From Myxococcus stipitatus (lineage in GTDB: Bacteria > Myxococcota > Myxococcia > Myxococcales > Myxococcaceae), in assembly GCF_038561935.1 (NCBI RefSeq), contig NZ_CP102770.1, positions 10,052,395 through 10,116,394 of the forward strand: a stretch of DNA of 64,000 nucleotides. The letters are read 5' to 3'. The number at the start of each line of letters is the position of its first letter. The first letter of the stretch is position 1. Positions 17,676-26,797 of the stretch are shown piece by piece. The notes below the pieces were generated by a model, which ran no database searches, was not told the origin of the DNA, and saw only the letters and a program-made list of their open reading frames with translations. The position numbers were made by a program, and so were the translations under genes.

Positions 17676-17988
17676 CACCCCCGTCACGACGCCAGGTCCG
17701 CGATATCCCGCCTCCGGGTCATCGCGGACGAAGAAGCGGATCCACGCTCTCAGGGAACACCAGGGTCGCCTAAAACCCTGTTATTGCTGAATCTATCTTG
17801 ATTTCGGTGACTGGACATTTTCAGCAAAAGTTCAGTATTTCGTGATTACGCGATACCTGCGGAGCGCTCGCGGCACCCACCGGAAGACCCTTCCTAGGGC
17901 GAGCAGCGGCCCCACTACGACCTAAGGCCTCGGAGGTATCGCGTCGGACGCCAATGTCTGGCGCCCACACCTCACCTCTGGGAGCACC
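17676..17988 (+). promoter_or_regulatory. AT-richer upstream region with inverted repeats
   Basis: The 313 bases before the cyclase-fold gene are visibly less GC-rich than the neighbours. They contain CAGGGT/ACCCTG arms (17761-17766, 17775-17780) followed by TTATT, a possible terminator of the previous gene. They also contain perfect 8-bp arms TTGCTGAA (17784-17791) and TTCAGCAA (17820-17827). The second pair is a candidate operator or promoter-linked structure. No consensus sigma70 or sigma54 promoter was certain. Confidence 0.4.
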
Positions 17989-20841
17989 ATGTCCACCCGT
18001 GTCCTCACGTCGTGGCGTCGCGTGCGTCCGCAGGCCTTCGTCGGCCTGTGGGCGTTGTGCGTCGCCGTCCTGTCCACGCCGTCCTCGGCGCAGACACAAA
18101 CCAACTCGCAGTCCACCCAGCGCGCCATCAACTTCCTCAGCGCGGACGTCGTCACCTGGGTCAACGAGAACAACTGCGCGGCCTGCCACCGCGTGGGCGC
18201 CAGCACCTACGGCATGGCCGCCGCGCGCGCCAACGGCTACGACATGACCGTCGTCGCGGCCAACGGCCGGACGAACCAGGCCAACCTGGAGACGCTGGGC
18301 CAGCGCATCCGGAACGAGCAGCAGCCCGACGGCTCGTGGATTCACACCGGCAACGCCTTCCGCAACGAGAAGACGTCCTTCGCGACCTTCGGCCTCGCCG
18401 GGTATGACCAGAACGTCTCCACGCAGTACAGCGCGTCCCTCGTCGCCGCGGCCAACTGGGCGCTGGCCACGCAGGAGGCCAGCGGCCGGTGGGTGTCGGA
18501 CCACGCCAGCTACCCGGTGGACCACGGCAGCGTGCCCACCACCGCGCGCATCATGACGGGCATCGCCCAGGCCAGGCAGCGCGTGGACCCCGCCCGCGCC
18601 GCGCAGTACCAGACCGCGCTGGACCGCGCCGCGGCCTACCTGCGCGCCAACCTGGACAACCTGGACACGAGCGCCCCCGGCAACGGCATGCCCTACACCT
18701 TCCAGGTGGCCTGGGCCGTGGTGGGCCTGAAGGCCGCGGGCCCCGGCCCGGCCAACGCCAACACCGCCGCCATCGACACGCTGGCCAACCGCCTGCTCGC
18801 GCGCACCTCGCCCGGCAACCCGGGCTGGGGAGACCTGCCCAACGCCGCCGCCAACGACGTGTCCACCGGCAGCGCCATCTACGCGCTGTGCCTCGCCGGC
18901 CGCGAGCCCGCCACGGACCCGCGCGTGCGCAGCAGCATCGAGTGGCTGAAGACGCGCCAGGCCGCGGACGGCAGCTGGCGCACCGGCTCCGCGACGTTCG
19001 ACATCCCCACCACCTTCGCGTCCCTGGGCCTGTCCTGCTACGGCGACTTCAGCGTGCACGTCCAGGTCGTGGGTGAGGCGCGCAAGGAGCTGGCCATCGG
19101 CTCGCAGCAGGCGCAGCAGGTCAGCTTCACCTTCAACGTGAAGAACCACGGCTACCAGGCGGACACGTACACGCTCAGCACCACGGGCGGCCTGCCCGGC
19201 TGGGCCTCCTTCCCCACGCCCATCAGCCTCTTCCTGCCCGCGGGTGACGACGCCAACGTCACCGTCACCGTCACCGCGCCCGCGAACCTGCTGCCCTCGC
19301 TGCTGTCGGAGTTCACGCTCGTCGCCACCTCCGGCGGCGCGCCCGGCGTGTCGGGCTCCGCTCGCGCCAGCGCGTACACCCCGCCCCTGCCGCCCGTCAC
19401 GGGCCTGCCCACCACCACGCTCATCCAGACGCCCGCCGTCAGCGGCCACATCACCATCGGCGACGGCAACGAGCTGTCCGCGCGCGTGCGGGACTCCGGC
19501 AACCTGCCCGTCACCGGCCCCAACCGCGGTGTCGTCACCTTCTACGTCGCGGGTGTGCCCGTGGGCGCGGACGCGGACGTGGATGGCGATGGCCTGTTCA
19601 CCTTCAACTGGGTGCCGCCCAGCGACACGTGGACCACCACCGGAGCGCAGGACTTCCGCGCCGTCTACTCCGGCGTGGAGCGCGCGCCGCCCCTGGCCAA
19701 CCTGCTGGGCAGCACCGACTCGCGCACCGTCATCATCGACCCGTTCCCGCACCTGACGCCCATGGTGACCATCGGCAACCCGCCGGCCTACACCCGCGAG
19801 ACGACGCTGGACATCTGGGGCTACGCCACGCCGCGCGCCCCGGGCGCCGTCGTCACCTACGCGGCCTTCATCATCAACGGCTCCACCACCATCCCGCTCA
19901 CGCCGGGCAACGGCGGCCTCGTCTACACCACCATCACCCTGCAGGAAGGCCCCAACATCATCCAGCTCACCGCGCGCGACAGCTTCGGCGGTGTCACCAC
20001 CAAGCAGGTCAACCTCACGGTGGACCGCGTGGCCCCCATCCTCACCATCGTCTCGCCCACCAACGGCGCCGCGGTGAGCAACCTCAACGTCACGGTGACG
20101 TCGTCGGTGCAGGACCAGACGCCGGTGACGGTGGAGACGCAGTGGGTGGCGAAGTCGCTGCTCGAGTTCGGCAACGGCACGGTGGAGCACACCGTCCCGA
20201 TGAACGCGGGCAACCAGGTCATCCTGGTGCGCGCCACGGACAGCGCCTTCAACGTGACCGAGAAGCTCATCACCCTCTGGGTGGACCCCGGCCAGCCGAC
20301 GGTGACGACCAACCCGGGTGACGGGCAGCTCTACGGGCCGCTCGCGAACAACGCGCTCGACTACACCGTCAACGTCCAGTCGCTGTCCGCGACGACGGTG
20401 CGCATCAACGGCGGGGCGCCCATCGCGGTGGCACGCGGCGGCGGCGCGGTGCAGACGACACTCACGCTCAACCCGGGCATCAACAACCTCAGCATCATCA
20501 CCACCACCGAGACGGGCGTCACCACCACCACCACGCGCACGGTGCGCTACGACGTGCAGGCCCCCACCGCCACGCTGCTGAGCCCCACCGAGGGCGGCAC
20601 CGCCAGCGGCACCATCACCCTGCGCGCCCGCGTCACCGACACCTTCAGCACCGTGTCCAACGTCGGCTTCAGCCGGGACATGTCCGGCATCCGCGCGGGC
20701 ACGCTCCAGGCGGATGGCACGTGGACGGCGTCGCTCGACACGCGGGAGCTGCTGGACGGCGCGCACACCATCGACATCTGGACGAGCGACAGCGTGGGCA
20801 ACTCCACCGTCCAGCGCTTCAACTTCTTCGTCGACAACTGA
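17989..20841 (+). CDS. Exported cyclase-fold (alpha-toroid) protein with heme-binding motif and Ig-like repeats
   Basis: A 950-residue exported protein. A signal peptide (WALCVAVLSTPSSAQ) is followed by residues about 35-350, which match the alpha/alpha-toroid of squalene/terpene cyclases. QQPDGSWIHTGN, TQEASGRWVSDH and TRQAADGSWRTGS are QW-like repeats. A c-type heme motif C-A-A-C-H lies near residue 65 (NNCAACHRVGAS). The DxDD acid motif of squalene cyclase is not seen, so cyclase activity is unlikely. From about 360 to the end there is a series of Ig-like domains (VTVTVTAPANLLPSLL; VNLTVDRVAPILTIVSPTNG; ITLRARVTDTFSTVSNVGF). It probably acts on the cell surface, perhaps in redox or carbohydrate recognition. 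The combination is unusual. Confidence 0.7.
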   Translation: MSTRVLTSWRRVRPQAFVGLWALCVAVLSTPSSAQTQTNSQSTQRAINFLSADVVTWVNENNCAACHRVGASTYGMAAARANGYDMTVVAANGRTNQANLETLGQRIRNEQQPDGSWIHTGNAFRNEKTSFATFGLAGYDQNVSTQYSASLVAAANWALATQEASGRWVSDHASYPVDHGSVPTTARIMTGIAQARQRVDPARAAQYQTALDRAAAYLRANLDNLDTSAPGNGMPYTFQVAWAVVGLKAAGPGPANANTAAIDTLANRLLARTSPGNPGWGDLPNAAANDVSTGSAIYALCLAGREPATDPRVRSSIEWLKTRQAADGSWRTGSATFDIPTTFASLGLSCYGDFSVHVQVVGEARKELAIGSQQAQQVSFTFNVKNHGYQADTYTLSTTGGLPGWASFPTPISLFLPAGDDANVTVTVTAPANLLPSLLSEFTLVATSGGAPGVSGSARASAYTPPLPPVTGLPTTTLIQTPAVSGHITIGDGNELSARVRDSGNLPVTGPNRGVVTFYVAGVPVGADADVDGDGLFTFNWVPPSDTWTTTGAQDFRAVYSGVERAPPLANLLGSTDSRTVIIDPFPHLTPMVTIGNPPAYTRETTLDIWGYATPRAPGAVVTYAAFIINGSTTIPLTPGNGGLVYTTITLQEGPNIIQLTARDSFGGVTTKQVNLTVDRVAPILTIVSPTNGAAVSNLNVTVTSSVQDQTPVTVETQWVAKSLLEFGNGTVEHTVPMNAGNQVILVRATDSAFNVTEKLITLWVDPGQPTVTTNPGDGQLYGPLANNALDYTVNVQSLSATTVRINGGAPIAVARGGGAVQTTLTLNPGINNLSIITTTETGVTTTTTRTVRYDVQAPTATLLSPTEGGTASGTITLRARVTDTFSTVSNVGFSRDMSGIRAGTLQADGTWTASLDTRELLDGAHTIDIWTSDSVGNSTVQRFNFFVDN

Positions 20842-20855
20842 GTGACATGAGACAC

Positions 20856-20882
20856 GGGGTGGCCGCCGGGTCGGGCCACCCC
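20856..20882. terminator. Convergent hairpin
   Basis: Perfect 9-bp arms GGGGTGGCC / GGCCACCCC with a 9-base loop, between convergent genes. It can serve both. Confidence 0.55.
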
Positions 20883-20899
20883 GCGCCTCACGGGGTGCT

Positions 20900-22084
20900 T
20901 CAGGCCTCGCTCAGCAGCCTGGCCACCGTCGTGTTTCCCTCGGCGCGAGCCCGGTCCTCCGCCGTCTGCCCGTTCGCGTTGCGCGCGCTCTTGTCCGCGC
21001 CCGCCGCCAGCAGCAGCTTGACGACGGAGTCGTGGTCGTTCTTCGCGGCGGTGTGCAGCGGCATGTTGCCGTCGGTGTCCGGGATGTTGGGGTTGGCGCC
21101 CTTCTCGAGCAGTGCCTTCACCGCGGAGGAGATGCCCACCCACGACGCCAGGAACAGCGGCGTGGCCCCCGTCTCGTCGCGCACGTTGACGTCCTGCTGG
21201 GGGCGGTGCTCCAGAATCATCTGCAGCGCGTCGAAGCGCTTCATCGCCGCGTAGTGCATCAGGTTCTGCGCGTCCGGCGCGACGACCTTCGTGGTGTCCA
21301 GCCCCGTCTTCAGCATGGCGACAATCACGGACACCGGCTGGCCCAGGCCCACGGCCATGGACGCGGGGGTGACGAGCACCTTCTCGGGCGGCGTGCCCAG
21401 GTCCACCCACCCGTCCAGCGGCGCCCCCGCGTTCACCAGCGCCAGGATGAAGGGCTCCGGCATCTTGGCGAGCAGGGCATGGGCCAGCGCCGTCTCGCCC
21501 TTCGAGTCCGGCGTCCCCGGCTTCGCTCCGTGGGCGAGCAGCAGCTTGACGGCGTCGACGGCCATCCTCGCCGCCGCGCCCGCCTTGTACTTGCCGCTCC
21601 CCGTGCGCTCGCGGAACAGCGCGACCACCTGGTGCACCGGGGCCATGCCCCGCTTGCTCACCGCGTCGGGTCGGGCGCCCGCCTTCAGCAGCGCCTCCGC
21701 GATGCCCAGGTGGTGCGTGGTGAGCGCCAGCTCCAGCGGCGACACCACCGCCGCCGTGCTGCTCCCATCCGCCTTCGCGCCACGCTCCAGCAGCAGCGTC
21801 ACCGCGTCGATGGCCGAGGGGAACGTGCCCTTGATGCAGGCCTGGTGCAGCGCCGTCCACCCCTGCTCCTCGTCGCTGTCGGCGCCCTGCGCCTGGTTCA
21901 CGTCCGCGCCCGCGTCGAGCAGCGCCTTCAGCACATCCACCGGGTGCTCACCCGCGCGCGAGGCCGCCAGGCTCAACGCGGTCCGCCCGAACTCGTCCCG
22001 GGCATCCCAGTCCGCCGTCAGGGCTTCCTTCCGCACGGCGGCGACATCGTTCTTGGCAACGGCTTCGAGCAGGGCTGTGGACAT
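20900..22084 (-). CDS. Ankyrin-repeat protein
   Basis: A 394-residue protein consisting almost wholly of ankyrin repeats. Clear units include FGRTALSLAASRAGEHPVD, GWTALHQACIKG, GATPLFLASWVGISSAVKAL and GNMPLHTAAKNDHDSVVKLL, each followed by the L-x-x-GA-x-x-N loop. There is no signal peptide or enzymatic domain, so it is probably a cytoplasmic protein-binding scaffold. ATG 22084 is chosen because AAGGAA lies upstream and the N-terminal helix MSTALLEAVAKNDVAAVRK is a typical capping helix. The partner is unknown. Confidence 0.85.
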   Translation of the reverse strand: MSTALLEAVAKNDVAAVRKEALTADWDARDEFGRTALSLAASRAGEHPVDVLKALLDAGADVNQAQGADSDEEQGWTALHQACIKGTFPSAIDAVTLLLERGAKADGSSTAAVVSPLELALTTHHLGIAEALLKAGARPDAVSKRGMAPVHQVVALFRERTGSGKYKAGAAARMAVDAVKLLLAHGAKPGTPDSKGETALAHALLAKMPEPFILALVNAGAPLDGWVDLGTPPEKVLVTPASMAVGLGQPVSVIVAMLKTGLDTTKVVAPDAQNLMHYAAMKRFDALQMILEHRPQQDVNVRDETGATPLFLASWVGISSAVKALLEKGANPNIPDTDGNMPLHTAAKNDHDSVVKLLLAAGADKSARNANGQTAEDRARAEGNTTVARLLSEA

Positions 22085-22419
22085 GAAGGGGGTTCCTTGC
22101 GTGAGGCAGCAAGGCTTCCTTCGCATGCCTCCGCGCGCCGAGTCACCAGGACATCGCGCGCGCACCCGGGAGCACGAGGCCCCGCCTCCAGAGAGGAGTG
22201 CCAGCGTCTGACACGATGAGAAGGGGCCCCTCCTGCAAATCGCAGCATGAAACCGGACAACTCCTCACGAGAAACCAGACAGCACGGGCTGTCCTGGAGA
22301 AGTCAGGAGCCGGGACGCGGCGCACGGATGACGGGGGGCCTGGCTTGGACAGGCGTGGCCCCTCCATCCGCCATCCCGCAGGGCCCCGAGACGGGCGCAC
22401 CGGGCGTCAACGTGACGCG
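22085..22419. other. Intergenic region, no gene seen
   Basis: The 335 bases hold the promoter region of the leftward ankyrin gene. I see no other feature. Confidence 0.35.
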
Positions 22420-22932
22420 GCGCTTCCACCACTCCGTGGGGGACTTCCCGCGAAGCCTCACGGGGATGGAGAAGCGCTTCTGGCTGCGGGTGGTGGCGAG
22501 TGGCTCGTCGCTGGCGCAGTGGCTCGGGCTCGTCGCGGGACAGACGCGCCTGTTGGTGGCGTGTGGCTGGGCAGCTTCGCGCTGGAGCTGTTCGGCCCCA
22601 TCGTCATCTCGTGCGTGGTGGCGACACGGGTCTCGCGCGTGCTCATCGCCCCCCCCCAGCGACGTCATCCCCGGCTACACGCTGCCGCATCCTTGGGAGC
22701 CGCTGCTGGGCGGCGCGTCCGCGCTCTGCGTGCGCGGCATCAACGCGATGTCGGACCTCTTGGGCCGCGTCGCGTCCTGGCTCGCGCCGTTCCTGCCCTT
22801 GCGGTGCCCCGCTGGGCATGGGCGCGGTGCTGGCGGGTACCACGCATGTGGCCGTGTCCGCGGTGCTGCTCATCTTCGAGCTCACCGGGGACCGAGAGCC
22901 CCTCGCCCGAGCAGGACCCTCCCCCTACCCCC
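22420..22932 (+). pseudogene. Decayed ClC-type chloride channel
   Basis: Pieces of a ClC channel/transporter appear in three different forward frames. They are KRFWLRVVASG near 22470, FALELFGPIVISCVVATRV near 22577, IPGYTLPHPWEPLLG near 22668 with INAMSDLL near 22740, and MGAVLAGTTH followed by VSAVLLIFELTGD near 22817-22890. Large segments, including most membrane helices and the selectivity motifs, are missing between them. No start codon with a ribosome site is associated. This is a remnant, not a functional gene. Confidence 0.75.
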
Positions 22933-23230
22933 TGAGCAGAGGCCGGGCCACACGGTTCTCCCGGGGGTTGCGGGGCTGAGGCGCCTGGATTCCAGGGGTT
23001 GCACCTGTCCGCACGCGCACAAACCCTACCTGTTCCATCACCAAATCCAAAGACACCCTGTTAGGTTGTGACCCAGGAGGTCGTCACCCATTGCTCCAAC
23101 CCCACCCCAGGGTCATGCCGATGATTGCCCCCTTCCCCCGTCGAGCCCTCTCCCTCCCGCGCCCAGGCCCCCGAGCGCGGCACCGCCCTCCGCCTCCAGC
23201 GCGCCGCCGCGCGGAAGGGAAGGTGACGCC

Positions 23231-24454
23231 ATGATGACGGCCCATCCGCTGGCGTTGCGGCCGGGGATGAAGGTCGGCCCCTGGCGAGTCATGGCGCGGC
23301 TGGGCCAAGGGGCCTTCGGCGCCGTGTTCCAGGTGGAGAACGGCGGCCGGCTGCACGCGCTCAAGTTCGCGCTGCGCGGACCGGGCAGTGATGACCTGGA
23401 CCGGACGGATGCGCGCGCCGTCCGGGAGCTGGCCTGTCTGCTCCACGCGGTGCACCCCCACGTCGTCCGGGTCTGGGCCCACGGCCGCTGGCCCGACGCC
23501 CGCACCGGCTATCACTACGTCGTCCTCGACTACGTGGAGGGCGCCACGCTCTCCAACTGGGTGAAGCGCGAGGCCCCTTCCGCGCGCCGCGTGGCGCGGA
23601 TGTTCTCGCAGCTGGCGTGGACGCTGGGAGAGCTGCACACGCGCAACGTCTTCCACCGGGACCTCAAGCCCACCAACATCCTCGTGCGCGCCGCCGACGA
23701 CTCCCCCATCCTGGTGGACTTCGGCAGCGCCAACCACGCCGAGTCCCAGCCGCTCACCGAGGGGCCCCTCCCTCCGGGCACGCCCCAGTACCGCAGCCCC
23801 GAGGCCCTGCGCTTCCATCGCGAGAACCACTCCCGGCGGGACGCGCACTACGTCTTCCGCGCCACGGATGACCTCTACGCCCTGGGCGTCACGCTGTACG
23901 AAGTGCTCACGGGCACCTCCGCCTTCTCGCGCTCGCTGCCGCGCGAGGTCCTGGCCGAGTACATCGAGACGCGCATGCCCGCCCCCGCCTCCACGCTGAA
24001 CGAGCGCGTGCCGCTCGCGCTGGATGTCATCTCGCAGCAGCTGCTCCGCAAGCGCCCGGAGGAGCGCTACCAGGACGGAGGCGCGCTGCACGCCGCGCTG
24101 GAGGCCGCGCTCGACTCCGCGACGCTCGACTGGGACATGCCCCTCTTCACGCGCCCCCTCGAGGAGGACACCGCCGAGGAGACCCCCACGCCCACCAGCG
24201 AGGCCGCCCTCCTCGCGCCCTGGCCCGTGCCCCTCCCGAGGAGGTCCTCTCGCGCGCCCTCGCCCACCGGAGGACGGACGCGCCCGGACGAAGTGCCCGC
24301 GTCGTCGTTCCCGCGAGTCCCTCCGCGGGAGGCCCTCCCCCGTCCGCGGCCCGCGACACGCCCCTGGCGCGTCCTCGCGCGGAGGCTCGGGTGGGCGGGC
24401 ATCGGGGTGGGGGCGCTGGTGCTGCTCGGCTGGCTGTTCTCGCTGCTGCGCTGA
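23231..24454 (+). CDS. Hanks-type Ser/Thr protein kinase with C-terminal membrane anchor
   Basis: A 407-residue kinase. Glycine loop LGQGAFGAVFQV near residue 24; the invariant lysine in ALKFAL; catalytic HRDLKPTN near 141; DFGSA; and GTPQYRSPEA as the activation-segment end. All catalytic residues are present. A Pro/Arg-rich linker (about 320-380) leads to a single membrane helix at the very C terminus (WAGIGVGALVLLGWLFSLL) with only a few residues outside. The enzyme is therefore anchored with its kinase domain in the cytosol and has no sensor domain. Start ATG 23231 or 23234; GGAAGG lies seven bases upstream. Confidence 0.9.
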   Translation: MMTAHPLALRPGMKVGPWRVMARLGQGAFGAVFQVENGGRLHALKFALRGPGSDDLDRTDARAVRELACLLHAVHPHVVRVWAHGRWPDARTGYHYVVLDYVEGATLSNWVKREAPSARRVARMFSQLAWTLGELHTRNVFHRDLKPTNILVRAADDSPILVDFGSANHAESQPLTEGPLPPGTPQYRSPEALRFHRENHSRRDAHYVFRATDDLYALGVTLYEVLTGTSAFSRSLPREVLAEYIETRMPAPASTLNERVPLALDVISQQLLRKRPEERYQDGGALHAALEAALDSATLDWDMPLFTRPLEEDTAEETPTPTSEAALLAPWPVPLPRRSSRAPSPTGGRTRPDEVPASSFPRVPPREALPRPRPATRPWRVLARRLGWAGIGVGALVLLGWLFSLLR

Positions 24455-24472
24455 AGCCCCCCACTCGGCTCG

Positions 24473-24494
24473 GGGCCCGTCATGTGCCGGGCCC
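24473..24494. terminator. Convergent hairpin
   Basis: Arms GGGCCCG / CGGGCCC, 7 bp, between the convergent kinase and XRE genes. Confidence 0.4.
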
Positions 24495-24499
24495 GCGCC

Positions 24500-24880
24500 C
24501 TACTTCTTCTTCTGCTGCATCGCCGACGCCACCAGGTTCATCAGCTTGAGCTGCACCGCGGACAGCTTCTTCAGGTTGCGCAGCAACCGCCGCATCTCCG
24601 GCGTGTCGTCCTCGCGCGCCTTCCCGCCCGACTTCTCCTTCCCCGGCGGAGGCGCCGCCAGGTCATCCCCCAACCCCAGCAACTGGTGCGGCGGCACATT
24701 CAGCACCACACACAGCCGCCGCAGGTTCTGCACGCTGGGCAGCATGTGGCCTCGCTCCAGGCGTCCGTACACCTCCGACGCCATGCCAATCCGCTCCGCC
24801 ACATCGGCCTGCGTCAGGCCCATCCGCACCCGGGCAGCCCGCGCCGCCGCTCCCAGCATGCTCGCCAGTTCTGTGTCCAT
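24500..24880 (-). CDS. XRE-family transcriptional regulator
   Basis: A 126-residue regulator with an N-terminal Cro/C1 helix-turn-helix. ARVRMGLTQADVAERIGMAS and VYGRLERGHMLPSVQNL are the two recognition segments, and LRRLCVVLNVPPHQLLGL closes the domain. The C-terminal half (DTPEMRRLLRNLKKLSAVQ, ending QQKKK) is helical and may dimerise. ATG 24880 is chosen because it lies just before the domain; the frame extends to 24970, but that leader (MVKVPDLQGYLG) has no homologous look. The region upstream carries an inverted repeat that could be its own operator. Confidence 0.8.
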   Translation of the reverse strand: MDTELASMLGAAARAARVRMGLTQADVAERIGMASEVYGRLERGHMLPSVQNLRRLCVVLNVPPHQLLGLGDDLAAPPPGKEKSGGKAREDDTPEMRRLLRNLKKLSAVQLKLMNLVASAMQQKKK

Positions 24881-24946
24881 GCGTGTGTCAGTCGTCCACG
24901 AAAGGAGGGGCCCCGCACCCGGTGTCTCGGGGGTCCCTAGATAACC

Positions 24947-24978
24947 CTGAAGGTCGGGTACTTTCACCATACCTTCAG
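24947..24978. promoter_or_regulatory. Candidate operator of the XRE regulator
   Basis: Perfect inverted repeat CTGAAGGT (24947-24954) and ACCTTCAG (24971-24978), half-sites 24 bases centre to centre, upstream of the XRE gene. The location and dyad suit an autoregulatory site for a helix-turn-helix dimer. No experimental support is available here. Confidence 0.4.
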
Positions 24979-25052
24979 CGTTTTTTCAAACGAGCCCGAC
25001 GCCTCGCGTCGGGTCCTCGCGCCCCTCTCGTGGCCGCCTCTTCACATCCGCA

Positions 25053-25580
25053 TCACGCCGACGACGACGCACTCTCCGCCGCGTCCATCAACGCGCGCCG
25101 CCGCTCCGCCATGGTGAACAGCATCGCCAGCGGCAACCCGAAGAAGACGGCATGCAACACGATTTGCGGAAACTGTGGCACGTCGAGGAACCAGACGTAG
25201 TACCCCCGCCCGATGAACTGGAAGTCCACCAGCCACACCGCGATGCCGAACAGCATCCCCACCGCGGCCTGGAACTCCCAGCGTCCGCGCCCATCCGGCG
25301 GCAGCAGCGCATCCAGGAACGAATAGAACACACCCATGACGGCGGCGACGGCCAGGTGCACGCCCACGCCCGCCAGCACCACGCGCCCCAGCGGCAGGCC
25401 CTCGGTGAACACCCGAGGCCCCAGCAACACCGCCGCGGACATGCGCACCGGCCGCCACGGGCTGTCGCCCGACGCCAGCGCCACCACCATCTCCGCCAGT
25501 CCCAGCACCACGCCCGCGGCCAGGCCGAACAACACACCGTTCGTGGCAGACCAAGGGGTGTACCTGCGCCGTGCCGTCAT
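25053..25580 (-). CDS. Small integral membrane protein, unknown function
   Basis: A 175-residue protein with about four membrane helices (NGVLFGLAAGVVLGLAEMVV; VVLAGVGVHLAVAAVMGVFY; AVGMLFGIAVWLVDFQFIG; IVLHAVFFGLPLAMLFTMA). It has short charged loops and a Ser/Ala tail. No transporter or enzyme motif is present. AAGGAG seven bases upstream of ATG 25580 supports the start. Confidence 0.75.
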   Translation of the reverse strand: MTARRRYTPWSATNGVLFGLAAGVVLGLAEMVVALASGDSPWRPVRMSAAVLLGPRVFTEGLPLGRVVLAGVGVHLAVAAVMGVFYSFLDALLPPDGRGRWEFQAAVGMLFGIAVWLVDFQFIGRGYYVWFLDVPQFPQIVLHAVFFGLPLAMLFTMAERRRALMDAAESASSSA

Positions 25581-25910
25581 GGCTTCTCCTTGTCCGGGGC
25601 CGCGAGGCGCTCCCTCGCGTCAACGTGGGCACGTCCCCCCCGAGCGGGCAGCCAGGACATGACGGTGGCTCAGGGCACCGCTTCCTCCCTCGATGCGGGG
25701 ACGGGCACCCGGAAGCCCGCGCGCCCAGGGCGCCCTTCCCCGGCCGGCGAAGCCTTTCGACGCCTGTCGTTTCTTCTGGGCGAGGAGGGCTGCTTTGTAA
25801 CTCCTTCAGCCACGAGCCCCCGCCTGCCTGCCCGCCCTCCACAGCGGCGCGAGCGTGGGCATGACATTGGCAAGGGAATCAGCGCTGGCTTCACCCATCG
25901 GCACCAGCAC
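25581..25910. other. Intergenic region, no gene seen
   Basis: The 330 bases between divergent genes presumably hold both promoters. No clear motif or RNA is visible. Confidence 0.35.
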
Positions 25911-26192
25911 ATGACGCGACCCCTCCAGCGTCCTCAGGGACCTCACCGCATCCACTACTCGCCACAAGCCTGGCGAGAGGTGGGACGCATGAGCGCGGAG
26001 GACTTCGGCGCGCTCCAGGCCGCGCTGGAGCAGCTGGGCGGCGGCATGGCCTCCGGGACGTGGCCAGCGGATGCGCACCCGGGCTTCCATGTCCTGCCTC
26101 GCCAAGGGCTGGTGCTGGGCTACGCGTGGGATGAGCCCTCACGCACGCTGACGCTGCTGTCGCTGGAGCGACAGGGAGTCGAGGCGACCTGA
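25911..26192 (+). CDS. Small protein, possibly RelE/ParE-fold
   Basis: A 93-residue protein. The pattern YSPQAWREVGRM, FGALQAALEQLGGG, GFHVLPRQGLVLGYAWD, LTLLSLERQ (helix-helix then three or four strands ending in a hydrophobic strand) resembles the RelE/ParE toxin fold, whose members cleave mRNA or block gyrase. There is no adjacent antitoxin gene, and the catalytic residues of RelE are not evident. If the fold is right it is more likely a solitary relative. The nearest neighbour is a receiver-domain gene on the other strand. Confidence 0.5.
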   Translation: MTRPLQRPQGPHRIHYSPQAWREVGRMSAEDFGALQAALEQLGGGMASGTWPADAHPGFHVLPRQGLVLGYAWDEPSRTLTLLSLERQGVEAT

Positions 26193-26202
26193 GCCCCCCG
26201 CC

Positions 26203-26592
26203 TCACGCGGCGATGGGCATCATGCTCCGCACGGCTTCCAACAACTCCTCCACGGAGAACGGCTTGCGCAGCAGGCCGTTGGCCCCGGGCGGGACGTCGG
26301 TGGTGACGGCGGTGAGCACCATCACCGGGACGTTGCGCAGCCGGGGGATGGCTTGTCGGCGGACGAGCAGCTCGTGCCCGTTCATCTCCGGCATCATCAA
26401 GTCCAGGAGGATGAGGCGCGGCACGTACCGCACGTCGGAGAGCTCCTCCATCGCCTCTCGCCCGTTGGAGGCGACGGTGACGTCGTAGCCCTCACTCTCG
26501 AGGATTTCGGCGATGGCGGCCCGGATATCGTCTTCATCCTCCACCACGAGCACGGAGCCGTGCTTCCCAGCGCTGGCCATGGCGTACAGCAT
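26203..26592 (-). CDS. Stand-alone response-regulator receiver domain
   Basis: A 129-residue protein that is only a CheY-like receiver domain. Acidic pocket VLVVEDEDD; phosphorylation Asp in LILLDLMMPEMNG; Thr in VMVLTAVT; Lys in LLRKPF. There is no output domain, so it must act by protein contact or as a phosphate sink for a histidine kinase encoded elsewhere. Start ATG 26592 has GGAGGGGG about six bases upstream; ATG 26580 would also make a full domain. Confidence 0.9.
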   Translation of the reverse strand: MLYAMASAGKHGSVLVVEDEDDIRAAIAEILESEGYDVTVASNGREAMEELSDVRYVPRLILLDLMMPEMNGHELLVRRQAIPRLRNVPVMVLTAVTTDVPPGANGLLRKPFSVEELLEAVRSMMPIAA

Positions 26593-26797
26593 AGAGTCCC
26601 CCTCCCCTCAGGGCGACTCGGCGACCGCCGCGACGCGGCGAAAGTGGACAGATACCCACCCGGAAGCGCCACCCCGGGGGTCGGCCCGGGGATGCCCGGC
26701 CGCTCACCACGGGAACGTACATTGCCTCACGGGAACATCCGGCCCCAGGGGCCCCGGACTTACCCCCACCCCCATCCACTCCCTAGTTTGAGTCGCC

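Noticed and set aside
17761..17835. A possible sigma54 promoter before the cyclase-fold gene
   Set aside because: The GG-N10-GC core with correct flanks is not present; only inverted repeats are visible.
25911..26192. A toxin-antitoxin pair
   Set aside because: No antitoxin-like gene adjoins the RelE-like frame on either side.
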